Of a stretch of 64,000 nucleotides of DNA, positions 56,588 to 64,000 are shown piece after piece. The stretch is from contig NZ_AP026801.1 of NCBI RefSeq assembly GCF_033095965.1, positions 1,136,001 through 1,200,000 of the forward strand, read 5' to 3'. This stretch comes from Xylocopilactobacillus apis. GTDB lineage: Bacteria > Bacillota > Bacilli > Lactobacillales > Lactobacillaceae. The number at the start of each line of letters is the position of its first letter. Within the stretch, counting starts at the first letter, position 1. A model generated the notes under the pieces. It did no database searches. It saw nothing but the letters and a program-made list of their open reading frames with translations, and was not told the origin of the DNA. Position numbers and translations under genes: made by a program.

Positions 56588-58030
56588 TTAATTTTCTTCC
56601 TTTTTTAATTCGTGCCGAGCGATCGCCGGCATGATTAAACCTAATAAAAGAAAAACAATTGGAGTCAGAATATTCAATATTAATTGGAAAATCCAACTTT
56701 TCGGATCTGCCGAATATGAAATCTTTGGAATCATTCCTAAAATACATGCAAAGGCCGTAAAGAAGAAACACCAACCACCAACAAACATTCCAACATTTTT
56801 ATTTTTTACAAACATATAATCACTATGAAATTTCTCAAGCTGCTTATTCAACATGATAAACGCTAGGAAAACCCATAAATAACGCATCGGCATTACAACG
56901 GAATTCAAATTAATCAACCAATTATAAAGTTCGTTCATATTTCCAATTCCAATAGATGGAACAATAATTAAAATTCCGACTAAAAGACCTGTTAAATAAT
57001 AACCATTAATTAAAGTACCTTTCTTGTTCGTTTTCGTTAACTTTTTAGGAACAAAGCGGCGATCAGTATCATCCAACAAAATTTTAAGTGGAGCATCAAT
57101 CGAGAAAGCTAAAGCTGAAATTTGAGCCATGGCATTTGCTATTGCATACAAAATTACAAACAAAGATCCCACATGAAAAAAATTGCCTAATTTAGCAAAT
57201 GCAACATAAGGGCCGTTAGCTATCAAATCCTTAGGAATATGATGAGAATTAAATAAAATTCCCATTGCAAATGATCCTAAGATAGCGCACAATGCAACCA
57301 TTCCTGCTAAAACCAGCATTCCACGAGGAAATTCTTTTGATGCATTTTTGGTCTTATTAACGTAAGGTGAGATTTTCTCAGCTCCCCCTACGGCAAACAC
57401 AAGCATAGAAATTGTTGTAAAGTATTGAAAATTAAAATTTGGTAAGTAAGTGCTCAACTTGTCCATGTTCGGAGTCTCAATATGACCTCCAACCATAAAC
57501 GGCGCTGCAATTGCTAGGATAATAAACAATATTGACATGACAAACATTGCAGTTCCAGCAATACTGCCAATTCTATTTAAAGTTGTAAGCCCTTGGGCTG
57601 AAACCCAAAGAAATACCAAAAAAATAACTAAACAAATAATTGAAACAACAATCGAAGGAACAGTGTGAATGAAATTACCATTACCTTTGAAAAGCCAGCT
57701 TAAAGATATTAATATTCCTTGAGGTTTTTGAGCCAGGTAAGGGATATGAACAATCCAGTAAGTCCAAGCAGCATAGTAAGCTAAGCGACTAGTGCTTGTT
57801 TCTTTAATCCAAGAAGCGACCCCTCCGTTTGCATCTTTAAAAGTGGAACCTAATTGACCTACAATAAGCGTGTAAGGGACAAAATAGATCAACATAATTA
57901 GGATCCAAGAAGTAACAACTGTTAATCCTTGCTGAGCAAAATTATTAACTACATTACCTAATCCCCAGACTGCAACAAAAGCAATCAAAGCCACATTATA
58001 CCAACGCAGCTGTTTATGAGTTTCTGACAC
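56588..58030 (-). CDS. APC superfamily amino acid permease (glutamate/GABA-transporter-like)
   Basis: A 480 aa membrane protein with about twelve helices, start RWYNVALIAFVAVWGLGNVVN with the unwound helix 1 motif typical of APC carriers, and VFAVGGAEKISPYVNKTK near residue 215, seen in the GadC/YjeM group. An amino acid antiporter or importer is likely; the substrate cannot be read. The start is GTG with AAGGAG seven bases upstream. The leader contains a hairpin and a candidate cre, and a terminator precedes xfp. Confidence 0.82.
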   Translation of the reverse strand: MSETHKQLRWYNVALIAFVAVWGLGNVVNNFAQQGLTVVTSWILIMLIYFVPYTLIVGQLGSTFKDANGGVASWIKETSTSRLAYYAAWTYWIVHIPYLAQKPQGILISLSWLFKGNGNFIHTVPSIVVSIICLVIFLVFLWVSAQGLTTLNRIGSIAGTAMFVMSILFIILAIAAPFMVGGHIETPNMDKLSTYLPNFNFQYFTTISMLVFAVGGAEKISPYVNKTKNASKEFPRGMLVLAGMVALCAILGSFAMGILFNSHHIPKDLIANGPYVAFAKLGNFFHVGSLFVILYAIANAMAQISALAFSIDAPLKILLDDTDRRFVPKKLTKTNKKGTLINGYYLTGLLVGILIIVPSIGIGNMNELYNWLINLNSVVMPMRYLWVFLAFIMLNKQLEKFHSDYMFVKNKNVGMFVGGWCFFFTAFACILGMIPKISYSADPKSWIFQLILNILTPIVFLLLGLIMPAIARHELKKEEN

Positions 58031-58053
58031 TTTTTTCTCCTTAAATTTAAGAT

Positions 58054-58083
58054 TAAAAAAATAATAGTTTCGAAAAACTATTA
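58054..58083 (-). promoter_or_regulatory. leader hairpin followed by a T-run upstream of the APC permease
   Basis: TAATAGTTT and AAACTATTA pair perfectly around four bases; on the minus strand seven T follow. Only about 14 bases separate it from the permease ribosome binding site, so no promoter fits between them. It is either an attenuator of the permease mRNA or the terminator of the ABC exporter operon upstream, or both. Confidence 0.5.
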
Positions 58084-58137
58084 CTTAATTAGAGATTATC
58101 ATATTTTAGTAATTTACGTAAAGCATTAACAACAAAA

Positions 58138-58151
58138 AGAAAACGTTAACA
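58138..58151 (-). promoter_or_regulatory. candidate cre upstream of the APC permease
   Basis: On the minus strand TGTTAACGTTTTCT matches the 14-base CcpA consensus except for its last base. A possible promoter (TTTACG, 16 bases, GATAAT) lies just downstream. Confidence 0.4.
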
Positions 58152-58199
58152 TTAAATGAATTTTAAATAAATAACTATTTACGGGCAACGATAACGACT

Positions 58200-60095
58200 T
58201 TATTCAAGCTCTACTTTGCCAGTATAAAGCTGATAATATGTGCCATGCTCTGCCAGTAAAGAATCGTGATCTCCCCGTTCAATAATTCTTCCATGATCCA
58301 TTACTAAAATTACGTCTGAGTTTTGAATTGTTGAAAGTCGGTGAGCAATAACAAATACTGTGCGTCCCTGCATTAAGTGATCCATCCCCTCTTGAACGAT
58401 TTGTTCAGTTCTCGTATCAATGCTTGAAGTTGCTTCATCAAGAATCATTACTGGAGGATCAGCTACTGCAGCACGAGCAATCGCTAAAAGCTGCCTTTGA
58501 CCTTGTGACAAGCCTTCAGCATTGTTTGAAAGAATCGTGTCGTATTTTTCAGGTAAATGTTCGATAAAAAGATCAGCATTAGACAATTTAGCAGCAGATA
58601 CAACCTCTTCTTTTGTCGCATCTAATTTACCAAAACGAATATTATCTTCAACAGTCCCGGTAAATAAATTGGTATCCTGTAAAACAATCCCTAAAGAATG
58701 TCTTAAAGAATCCTTCTTTATTTTTTTGATATCTATCCCATCATAAAGAATTTTGCCGTCTTGAATATCATAAAATCGATTCAATAAGTTAGTAATCGTA
58801 GTTTTGCCAGCACCCGTTGCACCAACTAAAGCAATTTTTTGGCCTGGCTTAGCATAAAGATTGATGTTATGTAAAACAATATGATCTGGATTGTACCCAA
58901 AATTAACATTTTCAAATTTAATATCACCTGTTAACTTCGTATAGGTGACTTTCCCATCATGATGAGGATATTTCCATGCCCAATTATCGTTTGCTTCATT
59001 AACTTCAATTAGTTTTCCATCCTTTTCACTCACATTAACCTGAGTAACAAAACCATCGTCTGATTCTGGCTTTTCATCCATCAGATCAAAAATTCTCTCT
59101 GCACCCGCTAATGCCATTACAATAAAATTGGTTTGCTGAGCTATCTGGGACACAGGCTGACCAAGAGTTCTGCTTAATTGAAGAAATGCGGCAATCATTC
59201 CAACCGTAATTGCAGAAAATCCATACAAACTGAACATCCCACCAATTATTGCTAACAAAACATACTGAATATTTAATGAATTAAACATTACTGGCATTAA
59301 TGTATTGGCTAAAACGTTTGCTTCTGTCGAACTCTTTTGAAGCTGATCATTAATTTGATCAAAATCAGAAATTGCTGATTCTTCATGGTTGAAAACTTTA
59401 ATCACCTTTTGACCATGAATCATTTCTTCAATAAATCCATTTACTTCACCAATATCTTTTTGCTGCTCACTAAAATACTGTCCACTTTTACTAGTAATCT
59501 TCTTAGTTACCATAAACATCAATAATAAAGTTATAACAACAAAAAGGGTGAGCAAAAGACTGATACTTAACATTGCAACAAATGTGGTTATAAAAATGAT
59601 AATTGATAAAACTAAGTTTGGAATGCTTTGTGAAATCATTTGCCTTAGAGTATCTGTATCGTTAGTGAAATGGCTCATAATATCGCCATGAGATTTAGTA
59701 TCAAAATATCTAACCGGTAATTTTTCCAGATTTTCAAACATTTGATTTCTGATTTTTTGCTGGGTGCCTTCGCTGATTTTAACCATTAAAAGATTATAAA
59801 CGAGACCTGCAGCAATACCAGCCAAATAAACTCCTGCCATCATAATAATCGCGCTTAATAATCCGCTAAAACTCGGATTATCTTGTTTTACCAGCGGACT
59901 AATGTATTTATCAATTACTGTTTGTAAAAAGAGAGCTCCTTGAACATTAGCATAAGCACTAATTAAAATCATAACCAACACAATTGCAACTCGAAGGTGA
60001 TTTTTGTATAACATATACCTTAACAATCTAACGAGAGTTTTTAAAGGATTATGTGACTTAGCAAGAATTGTTTTTTTATTTTTCACTTTGCCCAA
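58200..60095 (-). CDS. Heterodimeric ABC exporter, subunit with intact catalytic site
   Basis: A 631 aa half-transporter with six membrane helices (about residues 35-320) and a nucleotide-binding domain with Walker A GATGAGKTT, signature LSQGQRQLLAIARA, Walker B VMILDEATSSID with the catalytic Glu, and switch His in IAHRLST. An insert of about 40 residues (DGFVTQVNVSEKDG…) separates the two parts. It overlaps the partner gene by 20 bases. Multidrug or lipid-linked export is the usual role of the family (LmrD, BmrD, YfiC), substrate unknown. Confidence 0.93.
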   Translation of the reverse strand: MGKVKNKKTILAKSHNPLKTLVRLLRYMLYKNHLRVAIVLVMILISAYANVQGALFLQTVIDKYISPLVKQDNPSFSGLLSAIIMMAGVYLAGIAAGLVYNLLMVKISEGTQQKIRNQMFENLEKLPVRYFDTKSHGDIMSHFTNDTDTLRQMISQSIPNLVLSIIIFITTFVAMLSISLLLTLFVVITLLLMFMVTKKITSKSGQYFSEQQKDIGEVNGFIEEMIHGQKVIKVFNHEESAISDFDQINDQLQKSSTEANVLANTLMPVMFNSLNIQYVLLAIIGGMFSLYGFSAITVGMIAAFLQLSRTLGQPVSQIAQQTNFIVMALAGAERIFDLMDEKPESDDGFVTQVNVSEKDGKLIEVNEANDNWAWKYPHHDGKVTYTKLTGDIKFENVNFGYNPDHIVLHNINLYAKPGQKIALVGATGAGKTTITNLLNRFYDIQDGKILYDGIDIKKIKKDSLRHSLGIVLQDTNLFTGTVEDNIRFGKLDATKEEVVSAAKLSNADLFIEHLPEKYDTILSNNAEGLSQGQRQLLAIARAAVADPPVMILDEATSSIDTRTEQIVQEGMDHLMQGRTVFVIAHRLSTIQNSDVILVMDHGRIIERGDHDSLLAEHGTYYQLYTGKVELE

Positions 60096-61815
60096 ATCCT
60101 TTCTGCTGAGATCTAAATATTTCTTGGTAAATTTTATTAGTTGCTAACAATTCGTCACTAGTGCCCACCTGGTCTATTTTCCCATTATCTAAAACGACAA
60201 TTCGATCTGCATCTTCAACTGAAGAAATCCTCTGAGAAATTATAAACGTCGTTGTGCCTGGAATCGTTTCGCGAAGCCCTTTCTTTATTTCACGATCAGT
60301 TTTGGTATCAACAGCACTGGTTGAATCATCTAAGATTAAAATCTTCGGTTTCTTTAGAAGTGCTCTGGCAATCGTTAGACGTTGCTTTTGACCACCAGAA
60401 ACATTAGTCCCTCCCTGAGAAATCATCGTGTCATATTTTTTAGGAAATTCTTGAACAAAACTATCTGCTTGAGCAATTTTAGCTGCTTGAACGACTTCTT
60501 CATCAGTTGCATCAGCATTGCCCCACTTAAGATTGTCTGAAATTGTGCCATGAAAAAGAACGTTATTTTGTAAAACCATCCCCACTTCATCACGCAATTT
60601 TTCTAATCCATATTCTTTAACATTATGTCCGCCAACTTTAATTTCGCCGCTTGTAACATCATAAAGTCTTGGTATTAATTGAACTAATGTAGATTTTGAA
60701 CTGCCAGTTCCTCCTATAATCCCAATAAATTCACCTGGCTTAACTGATAAATTGATATTTTTTAAAACCAGATCTGAATCATTTTCATGATAGGTAAAAT
60801 TGACATTCTTAAATTCAACACTGCTGTCAGGAATTTCCATAATCGGATTTACGGGATCTTTTATATCACTTTCTTCAGAGAGAACTTCAACGACTCTTTC
60901 TGCTGAAGGGCGAGACATTAAAATCATGACAAAAATCATCGAAAGCATATTTAAGTTCATCAAAATCTGCATAGTGTAATTAAACATACTAACTAATTGG
61001 CCTTCAGTAAATCCTTGCTTGTTAACAATAAATTGTGCACCAAACCATGAAATTAAAAGCATGCAGGCATAAACCGCGAATTGTAAAATTGGCATGTTAA
61101 ATGCAACTATTTGCTGAGCTTTCATAAAAGTTTTATAGATTCTTTTTGAAACTTCATTAAACTTATCTTCTTGCTCATTTTCCCGGACATATGACTTAAC
61201 AGCTCTAATTCCTTGTAAATTTTCAGAAACTACACTATTTAATTTATCGTAAATTTTAAAAACAACATTAAATAAAGGATGTGCAAAATGTATAACAAGG
61301 CCTAATCCAATAATTAAAAATGGAATAATCCAAAGATAAATTTGGGCTAGCTGAGGATTAATAATGAAAGTCATAATTAAGGCGAATACGATCATTAGTG
61401 GACTTCTTGCAATTATTCTAATCGTCATTTGATAAGCATTTTGAATATTTGTAACATCGGTAGTCATTCTTGTTACCAAACTAGAAGAAGAAAAACGATC
61501 AATATTTGAAAAAGAGAAAGTTTGGATTTTTGAAAAGATATTATGCCGCAGATTACGAGCAAAGCCGACCGATGCTCGAGCTCCAGTTCTGGCTGACATT
61601 ACACCAAAAACAAAGGAAATCATCGCACAAAGAAAGAGCAAAAATCCGATCTTAAATAATTCTTCTTTATTCCCTTGATTAATACCTCGATCAATTAACA
61701 TTGCCATTACTGTCGGTGTAATCACGTCCATCAACGCTTCACCTGCAACATAAATCGGGGTAATAATGCTTTCTTTTTTATATTCACCAAGATTGGCTAA
61801 TAATTTTTTTATCAT
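60076..61815 (-). CDS. Heterodimeric ABC exporter, subunit with degenerate catalytic site
   Basis: A 579 aa half-transporter, six helices then a nucleotide-binding domain with Walker A GGTGSSKST, signature VSGGQKQRLTIARA, Walker B ILILDDSTSAVD (Asp instead of the catalytic Glu) and Gln instead of the switch His (ISQRISS). This is the pattern of the inactive site in heterodimers such as LmrC/BmrC/TM287. First gene of the pair; its 3' end overlaps the partner by 20 bases, implying 1:1 synthesis. Confidence 0.93.
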   Translation of the reverse strand: MIKKLLANLGEYKKESIITPIYVAGEALMDVITPTVMAMLIDRGINQGNKEELFKIGFLLFLCAMISFVFGVMSARTGARASVGFARNLRHNIFSKIQTFSFSNIDRFSSSSLVTRMTTDVTNIQNAYQMTIRIIARSPLMIVFALIMTFIINPQLAQIYLWIIPFLIIGLGLVIHFAHPLFNVVFKIYDKLNSVVSENLQGIRAVKSYVRENEQEDKFNEVSKRIYKTFMKAQQIVAFNMPILQFAVYACMLLISWFGAQFIVNKQGFTEGQLVSMFNYTMQILMNLNMLSMIFVMILMSRPSAERVVEVLSEESDIKDPVNPIMEIPDSSVEFKNVNFTYHENDSDLVLKNINLSVKPGEFIGIIGGTGSSKSTLVQLIPRLYDVTSGEIKVGGHNVKEYGLEKLRDEVGMVLQNNVLFHGTISDNLKWGNADATDEEVVQAAKIAQADSFVQEFPKKYDTMISQGGTNVSGGQKQRLTIARALLKKPKILILDDSTSAVDTKTDREIKKGLRETIPGTTTFIISQRISSVEDADRIVVLDNGKIDQVGTSDELLATNKIYQEIFRSQQKGFGQSEK

Positions 61816-61947
61816 TTATAAACTTTCCTTTGCCCACACAAAAAAACCAATACAATATTATATTCGCCTAACGTGCGGCTAACATAAAAGCATTGATTCT
61901 TTGAATGACTTTTATTACTATTTAAGTTCTATCAAAGCAATTTTGAA

Positions 61948-61966
61948 CTTACCAATATTAGGTAAG
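61948..61966. promoter_or_regulatory. inverted repeat upstream of the ABC exporter
   Basis: CTTACC, seven A/T bases, GGTAAG. It lacks a T-run, so it is a candidate operator for a MarR- or TetR-like regulator of the exporter rather than a terminator of mscL. No regulator gene is adjacent. Confidence 0.35.
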
Positions 61967-62009
61967 CATGTTCATTAATCTTACTCTTAATTAAATCTTA
62001 TTTAAAGAG

Positions 62010-62384
62010 CTACTTTGATTCTTCTTTTGCTAGTAAATCCCTTATCTGAGTAAGTAAAACTTCTTCGTTACTTGGCTTAGCAGGATCACTTTTCTTTTCA
62101 GGAATAATTTTTCTAATAGCTTTAAGAAGCAGAAAAACAACAAAGGCAATAATTAAAAAATTGATTACATCATTTAGAAAATCACCATACTTATAAGTGG
62201 CTCCAAAAATTGTTACTTTTAAACGCCCTAAATCAGTTTTTCCAACAAACATTGACAATAACGGATTAATCAGATTTTTGGTCAATGAGCTTACCATATT
62301 AGTCATTGCCCCACCAATGATTACACCTACAGCTAAATCTAAAATATTTCCGCGAGCAATAAAATTTTTAAATTCTTTTAACAT
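62010..62384 (-). CDS. mscL: Large-conductance mechanosensitive channel
   Basis: Pressure-release channel of 124 aa with an amphipathic N-terminus (LKEFKNFIARGNILDLAVGV), two helices and the typical second-helix loop; the cytoplasmic helix ends in LLAKEESK. AAGGAG before the ATG at 62382-62384 sets the start, 13 codons after the longest frame. Single gene. Confidence 0.95.
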   Translation of the reverse strand: MLKEFKNFIARGNILDLAVGVIIGGAMTNMVSSLTKNLINPLLSMFVGKTDLGRLKVTIFGATYKYGDFLNDVINFLIIAFVVFLLLKAIRKIIPEKKSDPAKPSNEEVLLTQIRDLLAKEESK

Positions 62385-62471
62385 TCCACTTCTCCTTATA
62401 ATTTTATCTTTATAGTAAATCATCTTAAAAAATTTGAAAATATTTAACTTGAATTATTTTTTAAGTTTTTT

Positions 62472-62500
62472 TTGACCCTATTCCTATTTTAAAATATTTT
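62472..62500 (+). promoter_or_regulatory. promoter of the TcaA-like gene
   Basis: TTGACC and TATTTT with a 17-base spacer, about 50 bases before the start codon at 62548. Confidence 0.55.
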
Positions 62501-62547
62501 GTTTATGATATCAGGTACTAATACGATCGGAGAACGAAATCGGCTTA

Positions 62548-63546
62548 ATGAAAGAAAAACAGAAAATAAAATCTTCACCTTTATTTTGGATTATAATAAC
62601 TTCTTGCATTTTAATAATTGGATTAATTGCTTATACCAGCGGTTTAATCTACTTTAGCCGCAGCCGTCAATTAACTGCAATGGCTCAAAAAGTTGTAAGT
62701 ACCAATCCTAAGGAAATATCACAAATTGCAATTGATCAAAGTCATAAACCATTGAAGCCAAAGGACTTAGAGCCTTTAACTGAACTTTATCAAACATCAC
62801 CTGAAAAGAAAGAATTAATGCGAGAAAAAGTAGTCGATGCTGCTGATTCTGGGAACGTACAAATTGTCAAAAGTGGAAAAATTTTGGGAATTTATCCTCG
62901 TTACCGTCTTTTAATTAAACCTATCATGTTTACAATAAAAACTAATCTTGATCATCCGTCGTTTAATATTGATGAAAATCCAATTCAATTTTATGGAAGG
63001 AAGAAAAAATTAACCGTCAAAAGACTCCCGGGAAAGTACACATTTCGCTGTTTAGGAAATTCCGGGAAGAAGAAAAAAGATTTAAAACAATCAGCTGTGA
63101 TCTCGCCAATCGGCGAACAGCCAGTTATTTCTTTCTATGTAACACCTCCTGCAAAGAAAAGAAAAAAAGTAGATGTTAAGCAGTTTATTCGGGAATATGC
63201 AAATCCTTTTAATCAGGAATCCGATGATGACATTCTTAGTTTTAAAGAAACTAAAGATTTACCAAACGATCCTAGTTTAAGAAATTCTAACAATAGTTCA
63301 AAGGGATTAGTTGGAATTTGGAAACAAGTAAAAGGTTCAATTTTTAAATTTAATCATAATGGAACCTTTACTAATACTTCTAACGGAAACCATAATTATG
63401 GACAATATGAAATTGTCTATCGAGACAAAGATTATTTAAATATTCAGTTTACCCATAGTAACGGGACCAAAACCGTTCAGCCTTTCGATTTAAAGAACGA
63501 TCATCTAATTGAAACAAATTTAAGAATGAAATGGAAACGAGCTTAA
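62548..63546 (+). CDS. TcaA-like membrane-anchored extracytoplasmic protein
   Basis: A 332 aa protein with one N-terminal helix (about residues 12-34). The segment of about residues 40-165 (…KSGKILGIYPRYRLLIKP…, LPGKYTFRC) resembles the second extracellular domain of TcaA, a wall-associated protein of Staphylococcus linked to glycopeptide response. The N-terminal zinc ribbon of TcaA is missing. Residues 250-332 form an additional small domain (GLVGIWKQVKGSIFKFNHNG) with a beta-rich, lipocalin-like pattern. The ribosome binding site GGAG is 15 bases before ATG. Function is inferred by similarity only. Confidence 0.65.
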   Translation: MKEKQKIKSSPLFWIIITSCILIIGLIAYTSGLIYFSRSRQLTAMAQKVVSTNPKEISQIAIDQSHKPLKPKDLEPLTELYQTSPEKKELMREKVVDAADSGNVQIVKSGKILGIYPRYRLLIKPIMFTIKTNLDHPSFNIDENPIQFYGRKKKLTVKRLPGKYTFRCLGNSGKKKKDLKQSAVISPIGEQPVISFYVTPPAKKRKKVDVKQFIREYANPFNQESDDDILSFKETKDLPNDPSLRNSNNSSKGLVGIWKQVKGSIFKFNHNGTFTNTSNGNHNYGQYEIVYRDKDYLNIQFTHSNGTKTVQPFDLKNDHLIETNLRMKWKRA

Positions 63547-63549
63547 ATA

Positions 63550-63581
63550 AAAAAATCTGGCTTTTATAACCAGATTTTTTT
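63550..63581. terminator. bidirectional terminator between the TcaA-like gene and the surface protein gene
   Basis: AAAAATCTGG pairs with CCAGATTTTT around a nine-base loop, with A-run and T-run on each side. Convergent gene ends flank it. Confidence 0.85.
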
Positions 63582-63585
63582 ATGT

Positions 63586-64000
63586 TTATTTTGCTGAGAA
63601 TGTTGTATGAGCAGCTTCAATCCACTGATTTTTACCTACTTGGTAAAATCCGTTTTGTTTGCCATTAACTTTCCATTTAGTACCACTCATTAATTTACGT
63701 CCTTTGTAAAATCCACCTTTAACACTTGGAGTCTTCCAAAGGTTAATACCATAACCTTTTGGATATTTAATAGTTACGGTTCCTTTAACAGGGGTAATAG
63801 CACTAATTGGGGTAAATGATACATAAGTACCATTAATCCATTGGAACTTACCTACCTGGTAGTATACTTCACCTTTAGCGTTAGTTGCTTTAGCACTTAT
63901 TTTCCAAGAAGATGCATGTTTTAAACGAGTCTTAGTAGCTCTTCCAGCAGGTCCATCATAAACAGCAATTCCATATCCTGGAACATACTTGATATAACCA
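63586..64000 (-). CDS. C-terminal part of a surface protein with SLAP/SH3-like repeats (partial)
   Basis: The minus strand is open from the window edge to a TAA at 63586-63588, encoding about 137 residues. Two similar units of about 65-70 residues are visible, one around YGIAVYDGPAGRATKTR…YYQVGKFQWINGTYVSF and the next around YGINLWKTPSVKGG…FYQVGKNQWIEAAHTTF (both abridged). The pattern fits bacterial SLAP or SH3b-like wall-binding repeats at the C-terminus of secreted lactobacillus proteins such as wall hydrolases or S-layer-like proteins. The N-terminal functional part lies outside the window. Confidence 0.75.
   Translation of the reverse strand, partial: GYIKYVPGYGIAVYDGPAGRATKTRLKHASSWKISAKATNAKGEVYYQVGKFQWINGTYVSFTPISAITPVKGTVTIKYPKGYGINLWKTPSVKGGFYKGRKLMSGTKWKVNGKQNGFYQVGKNQWIEAAHTTFSAK

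Noticed and set aside
62529-62550. ATC start codon for the TcaA-like gene, six bases after GGAG
   Set aside because: A standard in-frame ATG follows nine bases later, and long ribosome-binding-site spacing (10-13 bases) also occurs at hup and pyk in this window.

Overview
The window is a contiguous piece of a low-GC Gram-positive chromosome, most probably a member of the Lactobacillaceae. The evidence is an AT-rich base composition, strong AGGAGG-type ribosome binding sites, frequent TTG starts, the walRKHIJ-htrA-rlmH block, the xerD-ribT-scpA-scpB-rluB block, the dprA-topA-trmFO-xerC-hslVU block, and a phosphoketolase gene alongside pfkA, pyk and adhE. Having both pfkA and xfp suggests a facultatively heterofermentative lifestyle. 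No tRNA, rRNA, CRISPR array, insertion sequence or prophage was seen. Most genes lie on the minus strand.

Layout. 1-7383: end of an unknown plus-strand gene, then hslU, hslV, xerC, trmFO, topA and dprA (protein quality control, chromosome resolution, tRNA modification, supercoiling, transformation). 7391-7735: a tandem repeat of about 81 bp between rnhB and dprA. 7732-13684: rnhB, rbgA, lepB, a CtpA-type protease, ypmS- and ypmR-like genes and degV. 13798-18363: hly3 (plus), then folA, thyA, cca and a ypiA-type TPR gene. 18418-27180: hup, der, rpsA, cmk, a LysM protein, a small ferredoxin (plus), rluB, scpB, scpA, ribT, xerD and cvfB. 27257-34326: pyk, pfkA, dnaE, two small DUF genes and rpmF. 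Nearly all of this is conserved housekeeping content.

34367-42708 is a plus-strand accessory island. It holds a two-gene glutamine-type ABC importer, then two paralogous beta-glucoside-family PTS EIIBC genes. Each EIIBC unit has its own promoter and a nearly identical ribonucleic antiterminator (RAT)/terminator leader. A single BglG/LicT-type antiterminator protein and a NagZ-like GH3 glycosidase complete the system. This antitermination-controlled sugar module is the most distinctive system in the window.

42759-54000 returns to the minus strand: terC, adhE, rlmH, htrA and the essential WalRK cell-wall system with its regulators. 54041-61815 holds xfp (noticeably more GC-rich than its neighbours), an APC permease with a structured leader, and a heterodimeric ABC exporter with one degenerate ATPase site. 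62010-64000 has mscL, a TcaA-like membrane protein (plus) and the 3' end of a surface protein with SLAP/SH3-like repeats, cut by the window edge.

Points for a curator. The ypmS homologue appears to start at ACG and the ypiA homologue at ATT, each with a well-placed Shine-Dalgarno site and no nearby standard start. Several other starts were moved downstream of the longest reading frame because a ribosome binding site decides them (degV, thyA, rluB, pfkA, dnaE, terC, rlmH, htrA, walJ, xfp, mscL). All functional calls rest on reading motifs and gene order; no database search was run.
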